A stretch of 64,000 nt of DNA, from positions 1 to 64,000 of the forward strand of contig NZ_JBFTEH010000003.1 in NCBI RefSeq assembly GCF_041027365.1. The letters run 5' to 3'. The DNA is from VKMB-3413 sp041027365. GTDB lineage: Bacteria; Pseudomonadota; Alphaproteobacteria; Rhizobiales; Rhizobiaceae. The translations under genes and the position numbers were made by a program. Below are positions 16,715-25,058 of the stretch, one piece after another. How positions within the stretch are numbered: position 1 is the stretch's first letter; every line of letters begins with the position of its first letter. The notes beneath the pieces are model-generated. The model was not told the origin of the DNA, did no database searches, and saw nothing but the letters and a program-made list of their open reading frames with translations.

Positions 16715-18736
16715 ATGTTCGAAAGCGCGCGCCCAACATCCGCCGGCGGACCGGCTGGACCGCGTTCGGGACGGCCGGCATCCGTGGCGACGACGACCGG
16801 CCCGACGGATTCCCTGGTCGATCCACTCTACATCATCGGCTCGGTCTGGACCCAGCGCCGCATGATCCTGCTGGCGACGCTGCTGGGGTTCGCACTGGCG
16901 GTCATCTACGCGCTGTCGACGCCGAAGCTCTACACTGCCGACAGCCAAATCCTGATGGATCCGCGCGACATCAAGGTCGTGCAGAACGAGGTGACGCCGA
17001 ACGGCCTGCCGAGCGACGCGACGCTGGCGCTGATCCAGAGCCAGATTCAGGTCATCTATTCCGACGACGTGCTCGGGCGTGTGGTCGCCGAGGCCAAGCT
17101 CGCCGACGACCCGGAGTTCAACGGCCAGGCCAAGGGCGCGCTCGCCCCCCTCCTGACGCCGCTGTCGAACCTCTTCGGCCCGCCCCAGGAGAGCGCCAGG
17201 GACGCCGAGCGCCGCCGCCTCCTGACCCTCGATCATCTGCGCCGGGCCATGAAGGTCGATCGCGACCAGAAGAGCTTCGTCCTGAACGTCGCCGTCACGA
17301 CGCGCGACGCCGACAAGTCGGCCCGGCTCGCCAACCTCATCGCCGATTCCTTCATCCAGCAGCTCGGCAAGGTGCAGGCGCAGACCGCCCGCACCGCCAG
17401 CGACGCGCTGTCGGGCCGTCTGGCCGAGCTGAGGAAGAGCGTCGTGAACGCCGAGCAGGCGGTGGAGGACTACAAGAGCCAGCATGACCTCGTCGGCGTC
17501 GGCGGCAAGCTCGTCGACGACGACTACATCACCCGGATCAGCGACCAGCTCGGCCGGTCGAAGGCCGACACGACGGCGCTGAAGGTCAAGGCCGACCAGA
17601 TGAAGAAGGCCAGCGTCGACGACGTCATCAAGGGCACCCTGCCCGAAGAGCTGACGTCGGAAGCGCTGAGCAAGCTGCGCAACACCTATTCCGACCTCCA
17701 GCAGCAGGCGGCCTCGCTGCGCTCGACGCTCGGGCCGAAGCATCCCCGGCGGATCGCGATCGAGCAGGCGCTGGCTTCCGTCCGGTCGGCCATTTCGGCG
17801 GAGCTGAACCGCATCGTCTCGGCCGCGCAGACGGAACTCGCGCGGGCCCAGGAGACCAATCGCGAGCTGACGCGAGAGCTCGACACACTGAAGAGCAAGC
17901 AGCTTCAGACCGGCGAGGCCTTCGTCAAGCTGCGCGAACTGGAACGCGAGGTCGACGCTTCGCGCGCCGTGTACGAATCCTTCCTGTTGCGCGCCCGCGA
18001 GACCGGCGAACAGGAGACGATCAACACGGCGAACGTCCGCGTCATCTCGCCGGCGACGCCGCCGCTCGATCCGTCGAGCACCTCGCGGCGGGTGGTTGTC
18101 CTTGCGGGCGTCTTCCTTGGTTTCCTGGCGGGCGTTGGGATCGCGGTCCTGACCGCCCTGATCCGGCTGTTCCGCGGCCGTTTCGACCCGATGGACCCGG
18201 GCGCGGGGCGGGGGCGCGGGCTGCAGCGGCCGGTGCCTGCATCGGCGGCGGGAGAGACGCTTCAGCTCGCCGGGATCCGGCCCGCGATCCATGCCCGCAC
18301 GTCCGAACTGCGTCGCCCGGAAGAGCCGGAACTCGATGATTGGGCGGACGAGGAGCCTGTCCTCGATTACGACCGGCCGCATCCGGACCACATGCATGCG
18401 CTGCCGCCCGAGGACACGCCGCCGCTCGACGACGACATTCCTGGCGTGCATGAGCCGGTGCCGCACACTGGGGGCCTCCTCGGCCCCGAGATGGAGCAAC
18501 GCTCGGAGGCTTCCGTCCGCGAGGACGCCACTCCCGGACGGCCGCTGGCGCGAGAGGAACTCCGCGCCCATCTCAGGGCGATCGTCAACCGGGCGGCACC
18601 GGACGGACGGCCCGGTCCGGCGGAACCGGACGATGCGGAAGTCGCGCGCCTGGCAAACGACCTTCGGTCGGTGAAGGAGCAGATCGCCGGCATCCGCAGC
18701 CGCAAGCAGACCCTGCGCGGCGGCGCGCGGGGCTGA
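16715..18736 (+). CDS. Wzz/GumC family polysaccharide chain-length or export protein
   Basis: 673 residues from the ATG at 16715, chosen over a GTG 14 codons upstream because GGTGGAGGAAC precedes it. After a disordered N-terminus comes helix 1 (about 45-65, MILLATLLGFALAVIYAL). A periplasmic Wzz domain and long coiled coil follow (about 75-440; ADSQILMDPRDIKVV). The second helix (about 455-485) is preceded by the Pro-rich SPATPPLDPSS signature. The cytoplasmic tail of about 190 residues is Pro/Asp/Glu-rich with no BY-kinase Walker motifs. The expected role is control of exopolysaccharide length or export in the inner membrane. No other polysaccharide genes are nearby, which is unusual. Confidence 0.87.
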   Translation: MFESARPTSAGGPAGPRSGRPASVATTTGPTDSLVDPLYIIGSVWTQRRMILLATLLGFALAVIYALSTPKLYTADSQILMDPRDIKVVQNEVTPNGLPSDATLALIQSQIQVIYSDDVLGRVVAEAKLADDPEFNGQAKGALAPLLTPLSNLFGPPQESARDAERRRLLTLDHLRRAMKVDRDQKSFVLNVAVTTRDADKSARLANLIADSFIQQLGKVQAQTARTASDALSGRLAELRKSVVNAEQAVEDYKSQHDLVGVGGKLVDDDYITRISDQLGRSKADTTALKVKADQMKKASVDDVIKGTLPEELTSEALSKLRNTYSDLQQQAASLRSTLGPKHPRRIAIEQALASVRSAISAELNRIVSAAQTELARAQETNRELTRELDTLKSKQLQTGEAFVKLRELEREVDASRAVYESFLLRARETGEQETINTANVRVISPATPPLDPSSTSRRVVVLAGVFLGFLAGVGIAVLTALIRLFRGRFDPMDPGAGRGRGLQRPVPASAAGETLQLAGIRPAIHARTSELRRPEEPELDDWADEEPVLDYDRPHPDHMHALPPEDTPPLDDDIPGVHEPVPHTGGLLGPEMEQRSEASVREDATPGRPLAREELRAHLRAIVNRAAPDGRPGPAEPDDAEVARLANDLRSVKEQIAGIRSRKQTLRGGARG

Positions 18737-18768
18737 AGCGCCGGAGGGCGCCGCCGGGCGTCCGCTCC

Positions 18769-20262
18769 TCAGGCCGCCACGGCGAGTTCCGGCACCGTCT
18801 TCAGCACCAGCGCCATGTCGGCCTCGAAGGCTTCCGTCTCCCGCGCCTTGGCCGCGGCGTCCGGCAGGCGCAGGATGTAGGACGGATGGACGGTGACGAG
18901 CAGCCTCGTCGCCTCGTCGAGATCGATCAGCTTCGAGCGCGTGTCACGGATCGTCACGGTCTTGCCGAGCACCGCCTGCGCCGCGGTCGCGCCCAGCGCC
19001 ACGATCAGCTTCGGCTTGACCAGATCGCGTTCGAGATCCAACCACCAGCGGCAGACCTTGATCTCACTCATGTTCGGCTTGGCGTGGATGCGCCGCTTGC
19101 CCCGCGGCTCGAACTTGAAGTGCTTGACCGCATTGGTGACATAGGCCTGGGTCCGGTCGATGCCGGCCGCGGCGAGCGCCTGGTCGAAGACCTTGCCGGC
19201 CGGTCCGATGAAGGGCTCCCCGGCGATGTCCTCCTGGTCGCCCGGCTGCTCGCCGACGAAGATCACCGGCGCATCGTCCGGGCCTTTGCCGAACACCGTC
19301 TGCGTCGCCGGCTCCCAGAGCGGACAGGCCTTGCAGTGCCTTGCCTGCTCGCGCGCCTCCTCGATCGAGTCGGGGACCTTGTTGTAGCCGAACTGCGGGC
19401 CGATCTCGGGCGTCTTGTCCATCCGGGGCAGGGTCATGGCGCGCCGCTCCTCCTGTTTCTCGTGACGGAAACTCGGCAGGGTCGGCTGGGTTTCGAGCAT
19501 GCGGCGCTGGGCCGCCTCGGCGCCGGCGACGAGCGGGCGGATCAGCGCCGTCTCCGGCATGTTCGCCCAGTACTTCTTCGGCATCTCCGCCTGCATCGCC
19601 TTCACCTTCAGCCGCGCCGGATTGAAGATCGAGGCGTAGTAGGTCAGCCACAGCGCCTCCATGTCGTCGCCGGCCGGCGCCATGTCGCGGGTGGCGCCCG
19701 GCAGATAAGCGAGTTCCGCCCCGTCCCAGTGCGCCGAGCGCTCCGGCGTCAGGATCGTCCAGACCATCCCGGTGAAGCGCCGGGCGAAGAACGGCGCGGT
19801 CAGCTCGACGATGTGGTGGACGGGCTCGAACCAGGCGACGTAGTGCCGACCGACCTCGGCGTCGTCGATCTCGCGGAAGCGCACGAAGGCCTTCATCTTG
19901 TGGCTGTCGCGGTCGACCGCCTTGACCATCTCCGTAGCGCGGATGACGTCCGGATCCGAGGCGATCTCCAGGAGCTTCTTCTCGCGCTGCAGCCGGAACA
20001 GGAGGCGGTAGGCGAAGGCGAAGCGATCGGGATCGGCATGGCAGACGATCCGCCGGGCGAGATCCGGAAACGCCTTCGCCACGGTCGGCTGCGGCGCATC
20101 CGGCGGCGGCGCCTCGGGCAAAGGCTCGGCGAAGAGCCCCGGCGCCTCCTCACCGACGGTGAAGCTCATCGCGTCCGGCGGCACGCCCAGTTCCAGCGCG
20201 ATCCGGGCGGCCCTGCGCCAGCCCGCGAAGTCGGCGGGAAAGGCGAGGCGGGCGTTGTACAT
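18769..20262 (-). CDS. udgX: UdgX family uracil-DNA glycosylase with N-terminal DUF4130
   Basis: 497 residues from the ATG at 20262; upstream in-frame codons are an extension over AT-rich promoter DNA. The N-terminal DUF4130 domain spans about 1-255 (SIFNPARLKVKAMQ, MPKKYWANMPE). The C-terminal family 4-like UDG spans about 300-495. It holds the Fe-S cysteines of KACPLW, motif GEQPGDQED (337-345), the UdgX-specific KRRIH (389-393) and HPSYILR (459-465). In UdgX the histidine of this loop forms a covalent bond to the abasic sugar after uracil removal, so the protein is a suicide uracil-DNA binder. Its usual partner, the radical-SAM gene, is 1.7 kb upstream on the same strand instead of adjacent. 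Confidence 0.93.
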   Translation of the reverse strand: MYNARLAFPADFAGWRRAARIALELGVPPDAMSFTVGEEAPGLFAEPLPEAPPPDAPQPTVAKAFPDLARRIVCHADPDRFAFAYRLLFRLQREKKLLEIASDPDVIRATEMVKAVDRDSHKMKAFVRFREIDDAEVGRHYVAWFEPVHHIVELTAPFFARRFTGMVWTILTPERSAHWDGAELAYLPGATRDMAPAGDDMEALWLTYYASIFNPARLKVKAMQAEMPKKYWANMPETALIRPLVAGAEAAQRRMLETQPTLPSFRHEKQEERRAMTLPRMDKTPEIGPQFGYNKVPDSIEEAREQARHCKACPLWEPATQTVFGKGPDDAPVIFVGEQPGDQEDIAGEPFIGPAGKVFDQALAAAGIDRTQAYVTNAVKHFKFEPRGKRRIHAKPNMSEIKVCRWWLDLERDLVKPKLIVALGATAAQAVLGKTVTIRDTRSKLIDLDEATRLLVTVHPSYILRLPDAAAKARETEAFEADMALVLKTVPELAVAA

Positions 20263-20371
20263 AGCGAGGCCACCTCTTGAAGCAGATCGGTTGTCCCCGG
20301 CGAGCTTGGCAGTACCAATCCGCAGCTTGATATCACCCCATGGCGCGCCGATGTCCGTTCGCGAACGTAAG

Positions 20372-20635
20372 ATGAACGCGCGCATGTTCAACCGGACGCT
20401 CTCCGCGGCAAAGCGCGCGGCGGAAGATGCTCCCGTGGTCGTCACCGATCACGGTCGCTTGACGCGTGTGCCGATCAGCTATGCGTGCTCCCGACTCCAC
20501 GTACCATATCGTCGGCCGCACCCGGACGCGCTCATCGCGGCGACCGCCGTGGCGCACAACCTGACGCTCGTCACCCGGAACGCGGCAGACTTTGAAGGCA
20601 TCGACGGCCTCCGCCTCCTCAACCCGTGGGACTGA
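20372..20635 (+). pseudogene. Fused remnant: Phd antitoxin N-terminus joined to VapC/PIN C-terminus
   Basis: One open frame reads FNRTLSAAKRAAEDAPVVVT followed by DHGRLTRV, the first third of a Phd/YefM antitoxin. It passes directly into RRPHPDALIAATAVAHNLTL and a tail ending LLNPWD, the last third of a PIN-domain toxin. The antitoxin tail and most of the PIN domain (with its first acidic residues) are missing. This is what an in-frame deletion across a phd-vapC pair would leave. The start is uncertain (ATGs at 20351, 20372, 20384). It is intact as a reading frame, so a small fused protein could still be made. PIN nuclease activity is unlikely. Confidence 0.7.
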
Positions 20636-20653
20636 ACCTGCGCTCGATCCGCC

Positions 20654-21145
20654 TCACCTGCGATGCACCCGCTCGTGCAGCGCCTTGATCTCGTCCGTGA
20701 ACTCCGGCGCCGGCCCGGACATCGGCAGGTCGGGCATGAGGTATCGCGCCGAAACCGGCCGATAGGGCAGCGGTCTCGCGCCGAATTCGTCCAGCCAGCC
20801 GACCAGCTGTTCGGTCGTCGTGGCGTAGACGATGCGACCGAGCCCGACCCAGGCATGGGCGGCGGCGCACATCGGACAATGTTCGCCGGAGGTGTAGACG
20901 GTCATCTGCCGCCGCTCGTCCGGCGAGAAGCTTTCCGCCGCCCAGCGCGCAAGGGCGAATTCGGGATGCCGCGTCGGGTCGCCCGAACCGGTGCGGTTGA
21001 AGTCCTCCTTCAGCACTGCGCCGTCCGCTCCGACCAGCACCGAGCCGAACGGCCGGTTGCCGCCCTCCACAGCCTGCCGTGCCAGCTCGACGCAGCGGGC
21101 GAGATGGATGCGGTCGGTCTCCGTCAGCGGATCGTTCTGGCGCAT
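20654..21145 (-). CDS. Nucleoside/guanine deaminase-type zinc deaminase
   Basis: 163 residues from the ATG at 21145. It has the cytidine-deaminase fold: RPFGSVLVGADG, zinc motif H-P-E (RHPEFALARWA, with the His ligand and catalytic Glu) and C-P-M-C (EHCPMCAAAHAWVGL). The tail FTDEIKALHERV is typical of GuaD-like and tRNA-adenosine-like nucleoside deaminases. Small-molecule purine or pyrimidine deamination is most likely. It sits between two damaged toxin-antitoxin loci inside the UdgX/radical-SAM neighbourhood. Confidence 0.85.
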   Translation of the reverse strand: MRQNDPLTETDRIHLARCVELARQAVEGGNRPFGSVLVGADGAVLKEDFNRTGSGDPTRHPEFALARWAAESFSPDERRQMTVYTSGEHCPMCAAAHAWVGLGRIVYATTTEQLVGWLDEFGARPLPYRPVSARYLMPDLPMSGPAPEFTDEIKALHERVHRR

Positions 21146-21197
21146 AGCAATCGCTCTTTGATCGGAGTGCAGTGGTGCCTCGGGATAGAGGACGGAA

Positions 21198-21586
21198 TCA
21201 TACCGCCTGCCGGATGTCAGTTCGCGAGAAGTCATCACCCTTGAAGAGCAGGGGTTCGCCAGCGGCCTTGGCGAGAGCGTAGGCGAAACAGTCGCCGAAA
21301 TTGAGGGCGGCCTCGTGGCGGCCCTTGCCAAAGCGCCGGAAGGCATCGACCGCCAGTTCCACATGGTCGTCCGTCACCGGCACTTTCTCGATCTGAAGCT
21401 CGCGAAACAAGCCCCGAGGAGATGAAGGCCCTCCTCCTTGCTGCGCGACAGAACAACCATGGACGTCTCGACGGCGGATGCCGTGGAAATGACCCGCACG
21501 CTCGCCGTCGCCATGGCGCAGAGGAAGGCTTCGCGCTCCGGCTCGCGCTGTAGAATGGCGACGAGTGCCGATGTGTCGACGACCAT
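21198..21586 (-). pseudogene. vapC: VapC-type PIN toxin, frameshifted
   Basis: The first frame (from ATG 21586) gives MVVDTSALVAILQREPEREA with the first PIN acidic residue, and ends prematurely at 21374. The remaining PIN sequence (LFRELQIEKVPVTDDH, GKGRHEAALNFGDCFAYALA, GEPLLFKGDDF) continues in another frame to 21198. The shift falls near the GGGG at about 21415-21420. The gene overlaps vapB by one base (TAATG), the normal vapBC coupling. The catalytic acids of the second half are lost from the first-frame product, so the toxin should be dead. A sequencing error must be excluded. Confidence 0.8.
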
Positions 21587-21843
21587 TAGGAAGGCGCGCC
21601 GTTCTCATCGTAGCCGATGATCTCGTCCGCACTTCGGTCGTCGCTCACAGGCAGCGCATCGAAGCGCGCCAGCAGGGCATTGACGACATCACGGTCGATC
21701 GCCGGCTGCCCGCGTCGGATCCGTTCGATCTTCAGCCGCTCTTCGAGCGAACGACGGACTGCCTCGGTCAAAGTCTCCCCGGTCAGCGCCGCGACCTGCC
21801 GCGCGAGACGATCGGTTTCCGGATCTTTCAGGCTCAGCGCCAT
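21586..21843 (-). CDS. vapB: VapB-type antitoxin
   Basis: 85 residues from MALSLKDPETDRLARQVAAL; an in-frame ATG three codons earlier is possible. The N-terminal half is a ribbon-helix-helix-like DNA-binding segment (TGETLTEAVRRSLEERL). The tail FDALPVSDDRSADEIIGYDE is the usual VapC-binding region. It would repress its own promoter and neutralise VapC. The partner toxin directly downstream is frameshifted, so this is an orphan antitoxin in effect. Confidence 0.85.
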   Translation of the reverse strand: MALSLKDPETDRLARQVAALTGETLTEAVRRSLEERLKIERIRRGQPAIDRDVVNALLARFDALPVSDDRSADEIIGYDENGAPS

Positions 21844-21987
21844 GCTCCGCACTCCCGTACAGAAAGCACATCATTTTCTATATCATGTGAGACGGCGGGT
21901 CGAGCACACCCTAAGCAAGAGCAGAGAAACAACGACCCGGCCGGAACCGAGCGCTGACAATCGTCGATCGCGGCACCGCGTGATCTC

Positions 21988-23232
21988 TCAGAACAGCTCC
22001 AGCTGCGCCGGCTGCCGCGCCTTCGGCAACAGCGCCTGGCGCAGGCCTGCCGCATCGGTCGCCGCGCCCGGCGACCAGCCCTCGGCAGTGATGAACGGCC
22101 GCACCTTGTCGATCGACTGGCAGAGCCGCGCGACGTCCTCCAGCCGCAGGCGCTTGTGGATCCGGGTCGACAGGATGCGCTTCACCGCCCGCGTGCCGAG
22201 GCCGGGCACGCGCAGGAGCATCTCGCGGTCGGCGCGGTTGACGTCGACGGGGAAGCGTTCGCGGTGCTTCAGCGCCCAGGCGAGCTTCGGATCGATGGCG
22301 AGATCCAGCATGCCGCCCTCCCCGCCCGACACGATCTCCTGACGGTCGAAGCCATAGAAGCGCATCAGCCAGTCCGCCTGGTAGAGCCGGTGCTCGCGCA
22401 TCAGCGGCGGCTTCGAGAGCGGCAGTTTGGCCGAGGCGTCGGGGATCGGCGAGAAGGCGGAATAGTAGACCCGCTTCAGCCGATAGTTCCCGTAGAGGTT
22501 TTCGGACCGGCCGAGGATGGCGTCGTCGTCCGTGCCGTCGGCGCCGACGATCATCTGCGTCGACTGACCGCCGGGCGCGAAGCGCTTCGGCTTCGCCCGC
22601 TCGCGCCTCTCGCCCTGATGCTCCTCGATCTTGGCGCGCAGATGCCCCATCGATCGGCGGATGTCGCGCGGCTTCTTCTCCGGCGCGAACGCCTCCAGCG
22701 ACAGGTCCGTCGGCAGCTCGATATTCACGGACAGGCGGTCGGCAAAGAGCCCCGCCTCCTCGATCAGCGCCGGCGAGGCGTCCGGAATCGTCTTCAGATG
22801 GATATAGCCGGCGAAGTTTTCCTCCAGCCGCAGCTTGCGCGCGATCCGCACCATCTCCTCCATCGTATAGTCCGAGTTCCGGATGATGCCGGAGGAGAGG
22901 AAAAGGCCTTCGATGTAGTTGCGCCGGTAGAAGTTCATCGTCAGCGCGACGACTTCATCGACGCTGAAGCGGGCGCGCGGAACGTTCGACGACGACCGGT
23001 TGACGCAATAGGCGCAGTCGTAGACGCAGAAGTTCGTCATCAGGATCTTGAGCAGCGAGATGCACCGCCCGTCCGGCGCATAGGCATGGCAGATGCCGGA
23101 GCCCTCCGTGGAGCCGATGCCCCTGGACTTGGAGGAGTCGCGCCCCGCGGCGCCGGAAGACGCGCAGGATGCATCGTACTTTGCCGCATCCGACAGGATC
23201 GCGAGCTTGTCGCGCAGAGAGAGCTTCGCCAT
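21988..23232 (-). CDS. Putative DNA modification/repair radical SAM protein
   Basis: 414 residues from the ATG at 23232; the long in-frame extension upstream has no support. The radical SAM cluster motif C-x3-C-x2-C is at Cys69, Cys73, Cys76 (FCVYDCAYC). SGIIRNSDYT and GYIHLKTIPDA follow. The C-terminal helix-hairpin-helix segment VNRADREMLLRVPGLGTRAV suggests DNA contact. This is the known partner family of UdgX/DUF4130 proteins; its reaction has not been established. The two genes are normally neighbours. Here a deaminase and toxin-antitoxin remnants lie between them. Confidence 0.9.
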   Translation of the reverse strand: MAKLSLRDKLAILSDAAKYDASCASSGAAGRDSSKSRGIGSTEGSGICHAYAPDGRCISLLKILMTNFCVYDCAYCVNRSSSNVPRARFSVDEVVALTMNFYRRNYIEGLFLSSGIIRNSDYTMEEMVRIARKLRLEENFAGYIHLKTIPDASPALIEEAGLFADRLSVNIELPTDLSLEAFAPEKKPRDIRRSMGHLRAKIEEHQGERRERAKPKRFAPGGQSTQMIVGADGTDDDAILGRSENLYGNYRLKRVYYSAFSPIPDASAKLPLSKPPLMREHRLYQADWLMRFYGFDRQEIVSGGEGGMLDLAIDPKLAWALKHRERFPVDVNRADREMLLRVPGLGTRAVKRILSTRIHKRLRLEDVARLCQSIDKVRPFITAEGWSPGAATDAAGLRQALLPKARQPAQLELF

Positions 23233-23530
23233 GCGGCGGAGATAACGTTCCCGGATTGTTCGCGCCAGAGCCGGTCGCTCCTCACTTCTGAGGCGGATCG
23301 TCGCGGCCTTCGGGCCCAGCCTGGGCCGCACGGATCGCCTGAGACGTCCGGGATCGCTCAATCTCCGTAAGTCTCTCGCTCTGAACGGACTTTCCTGATC
23401 GGACGGTGCAACCGGCGGGCGGAAGAACGCGTTTGAGAGCTTGATCGCGTCCGCGGTACTGCCGCCTCCAAATCGACACGAGGCGAGGCGACAGGAAGAG
23501 AAGGGACGCACCTTCTTGGAGTTCGATCCA

Positions 23531-24013
23531 ATGCGAAAGCTTCTGACTTCCTGCGCCCTCGCGACGGCCGTCGTGCTGGGCGCCTTCGGCGCGAGCACCG
23601 CCTCGGCCTCGGCGCAGACCTACTGGCATCACGGCGGCGGCTGGCATCACGGCGGCTGGGGCGGTGGCGGCCCCTGGTATCATGGCGGCGGCTGGCACAA
23701 TCGCTCTTACGGCGGTGGCTGGCACCATCACGACAACGGCGCGGCAATTGCAGCCGGCATAGGCGGACTGGCGCTTGGCGCCATCGTCGGCGGCGCTCTG
23801 GCTTCGGGTCCGACCTACTATGAGGAACCGGGCTACTACTACGAGCGACCGGTTCCGCTCTACCGGGTCTATCCGGCGCGGCGCGCAGTGCGCGTCTATC
23901 GCTCCGCCAGCGCCGAGCATATCGCCGCCTGTGCGCGGCACTACCGCACCTACAATCCGCGCACGGACACCTTCATCGGCAACGATCACCGCGCCCACTA
24001 CTGCCGCTACTGA
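23531..24013 (+). CDS. BA14K family secreted protein
   Basis: 160 residues from MRKLLTSCALATAVVLG, a Sec signal ending ASASAQ. A Gly/His/Trp-rich segment (about 30-70) could bind metal. One hydrophobic glycine-rich helix follows (AAIAAGIGGLALGAIVGGAL). A Tyr/Pro/Arg stretch precedes the BA14K domain (HIAACARHYRTYNPRTDTF through HYCRY). BA14K proteins were named from an immunogenic Brucella protein and occur mainly in Rhizobiales. The role is unclear, possibly lectin-like or envelope-related. It is a single gene with its own terminator. Confidence 0.88.
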   Translation: MRKLLTSCALATAVVLGAFGASTASASAQTYWHHGGGWHHGGWGGGGPWYHGGGWHNRSYGGGWHHHDNGAAIAAGIGGLALGAIVGGALASGPTYYEEPGYYYERPVPLYRVYPARRAVRVYRSASAEHIAACARHYRTYNPRTDTFIGNDHRAHYCRY

Positions 24014-24065
24014 CGCGGCGGCTCACCGGCTGCTCCGGTCGCACGGGAGCGCCAGAGGCGAAACC

Positions 24066-24089
24066 GGCCGGGATCGCCCCGGCCGTTTT
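24066..24089 (+). terminator. Intrinsic terminator of the BA14K gene
   Basis: A 7-bp stem (GGCCGGG at 24066 with CCCGGCC ending 24084) with a five-base loop is followed by G and TTTT. It lies between the BA14K stop and the convergent coxM-like gene. Confidence 0.75.
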
Positions 24090-24113
24090 CGTTTGCTTAG
24101 GAGGCCGGACGCG

Positions 24114-24920
24114 TCAGTGCCCGGCGGCCTTCTTCGCCGCCCGCTTGGTGACGACCTTCACGAGGTTCGCACGGTAGGCCGACGAGCCGTGGAGGTCGGA
24201 GAGCATCATGCCTTCGTCGACCGACAGGCCGTCGACCGCCGACGGGTCGAAGTTCTGCGACAGCGCCTGCTCGGCCGCCTCCCAGCGGAATACGCCGTCC
24301 GACCCTGCGCCGGTCACGGCAATCTTCACGCCGTTTGCCGAACGGGCGACATAGACGCCGCACATGGCGTAGCGCGAGGCCGGGTTGCGGAACTTCTCGT
24401 AGGCGCTGGAATCCGGCGCCTCGAAGGACACTGCGGTGACGATCTCGCCCTCCTCCAGCGCGGTCTCGAAGAGGCCGGTGAAGAAGTCGTCGGCGGGAAT
24501 CTCGCGCTTGTTGGTGTGGATCGTCGCGCCGAGCGCGCGCAACGCCGCGGGATAGTCGGCCGCAGGATCGTTGTTGGCGATCGAGCCGCCGATCGTGCCC
24601 ATGTGGCGCACGGCCGGATCGCCGATCAGGCCGGCGAGTTCGGTGATCCCCGGGCACACCGCCTTGATCGCGTCGCTCTGGGCGACCTCGGCATGGGTCG
24701 TGCCGGCGCCGATGGTCACCTGGCGCCCGTTCACGGAAATGCCCTTCAGGGCCTCGACGTGGCGCAGGTCGATCAGGTCGGTCGGCGCGGCCAGCCGCTG
24801 CTTCATCGTCGGAATCAGCGTCATGCCGCCGGAGAGAAACTTGCCCTCGCCGTCGGTGCCGCCCATCAGTTGCGCCGCCTCGTCGACCGAGGTCGGACGG
24901 TGGTAGGTCGTCTGGTACAT
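24114..24920 (-). CDS. FAD-binding subunit M of a xanthine dehydrogenase family enzyme (CoxM-type)
   Basis: 268 residues from MYQTTYHRPTSVDEAAQLM. FAD-binding signatures are FLSGGMTLIPTMKQRL and TIGGSIANNDPAADYPAAL, the latter close to the AGGHSL/TIGG pair of CoxM. The C-terminal CO_deh_flav_C domain is present. It passes electrons from the Fe-S subunit to an acceptor. It is the last gene of a coxS-coxL-coxM operon on the minus strand, separated from coxL by 138 bp with two hairpins. Confidence 0.9.
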   Translation of the reverse strand: MYQTTYHRPTSVDEAAQLMGGTDGEGKFLSGGMTLIPTMKQRLAAPTDLIDLRHVEALKGISVNGRQVTIGAGTTHAEVAQSDAIKAVCPGITELAGLIGDPAVRHMGTIGGSIANNDPAADYPAALRALGATIHTNKREIPADDFFTGLFETALEEGEIVTAVSFEAPDSSAYEKFRNPASRYAMCGVYVARSANGVKIAVTGAGSDGVFRWEAAEQALSQNFDPSAVDGLSVDEGMMLSDLHGSSAYRANLVKVVTKRAAKKAAGH

Positions 24921-24997
24921 CTCGTCTTGCCTCCTCATGCGCCGGATCGGCTGATGCCAGCGATCCCGAACCGCGCGGGGTGATATCATGGTCTTGC

Positions 24998-25037
24998 GCC
25001 GGCCGGACGGCCGGCGACGCCCCGGCCGTAAGGCCGG
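24998..25037. other. Two adjacent hairpins between coxL and coxM
   Basis: GCCGGCCG (24998-25005) pairs perfectly with 25008-25015 over a two-base loop. CCGGCC (25022-25027) pairs with GGCCGG (25032-25037) over GTAA. Neither has a T-run. They may protect the coxSL message or lower coxM expression. Confidence 0.55.
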
Positions 25038-25058
25038 AGCGCCGTGCGAACTGGCGCC

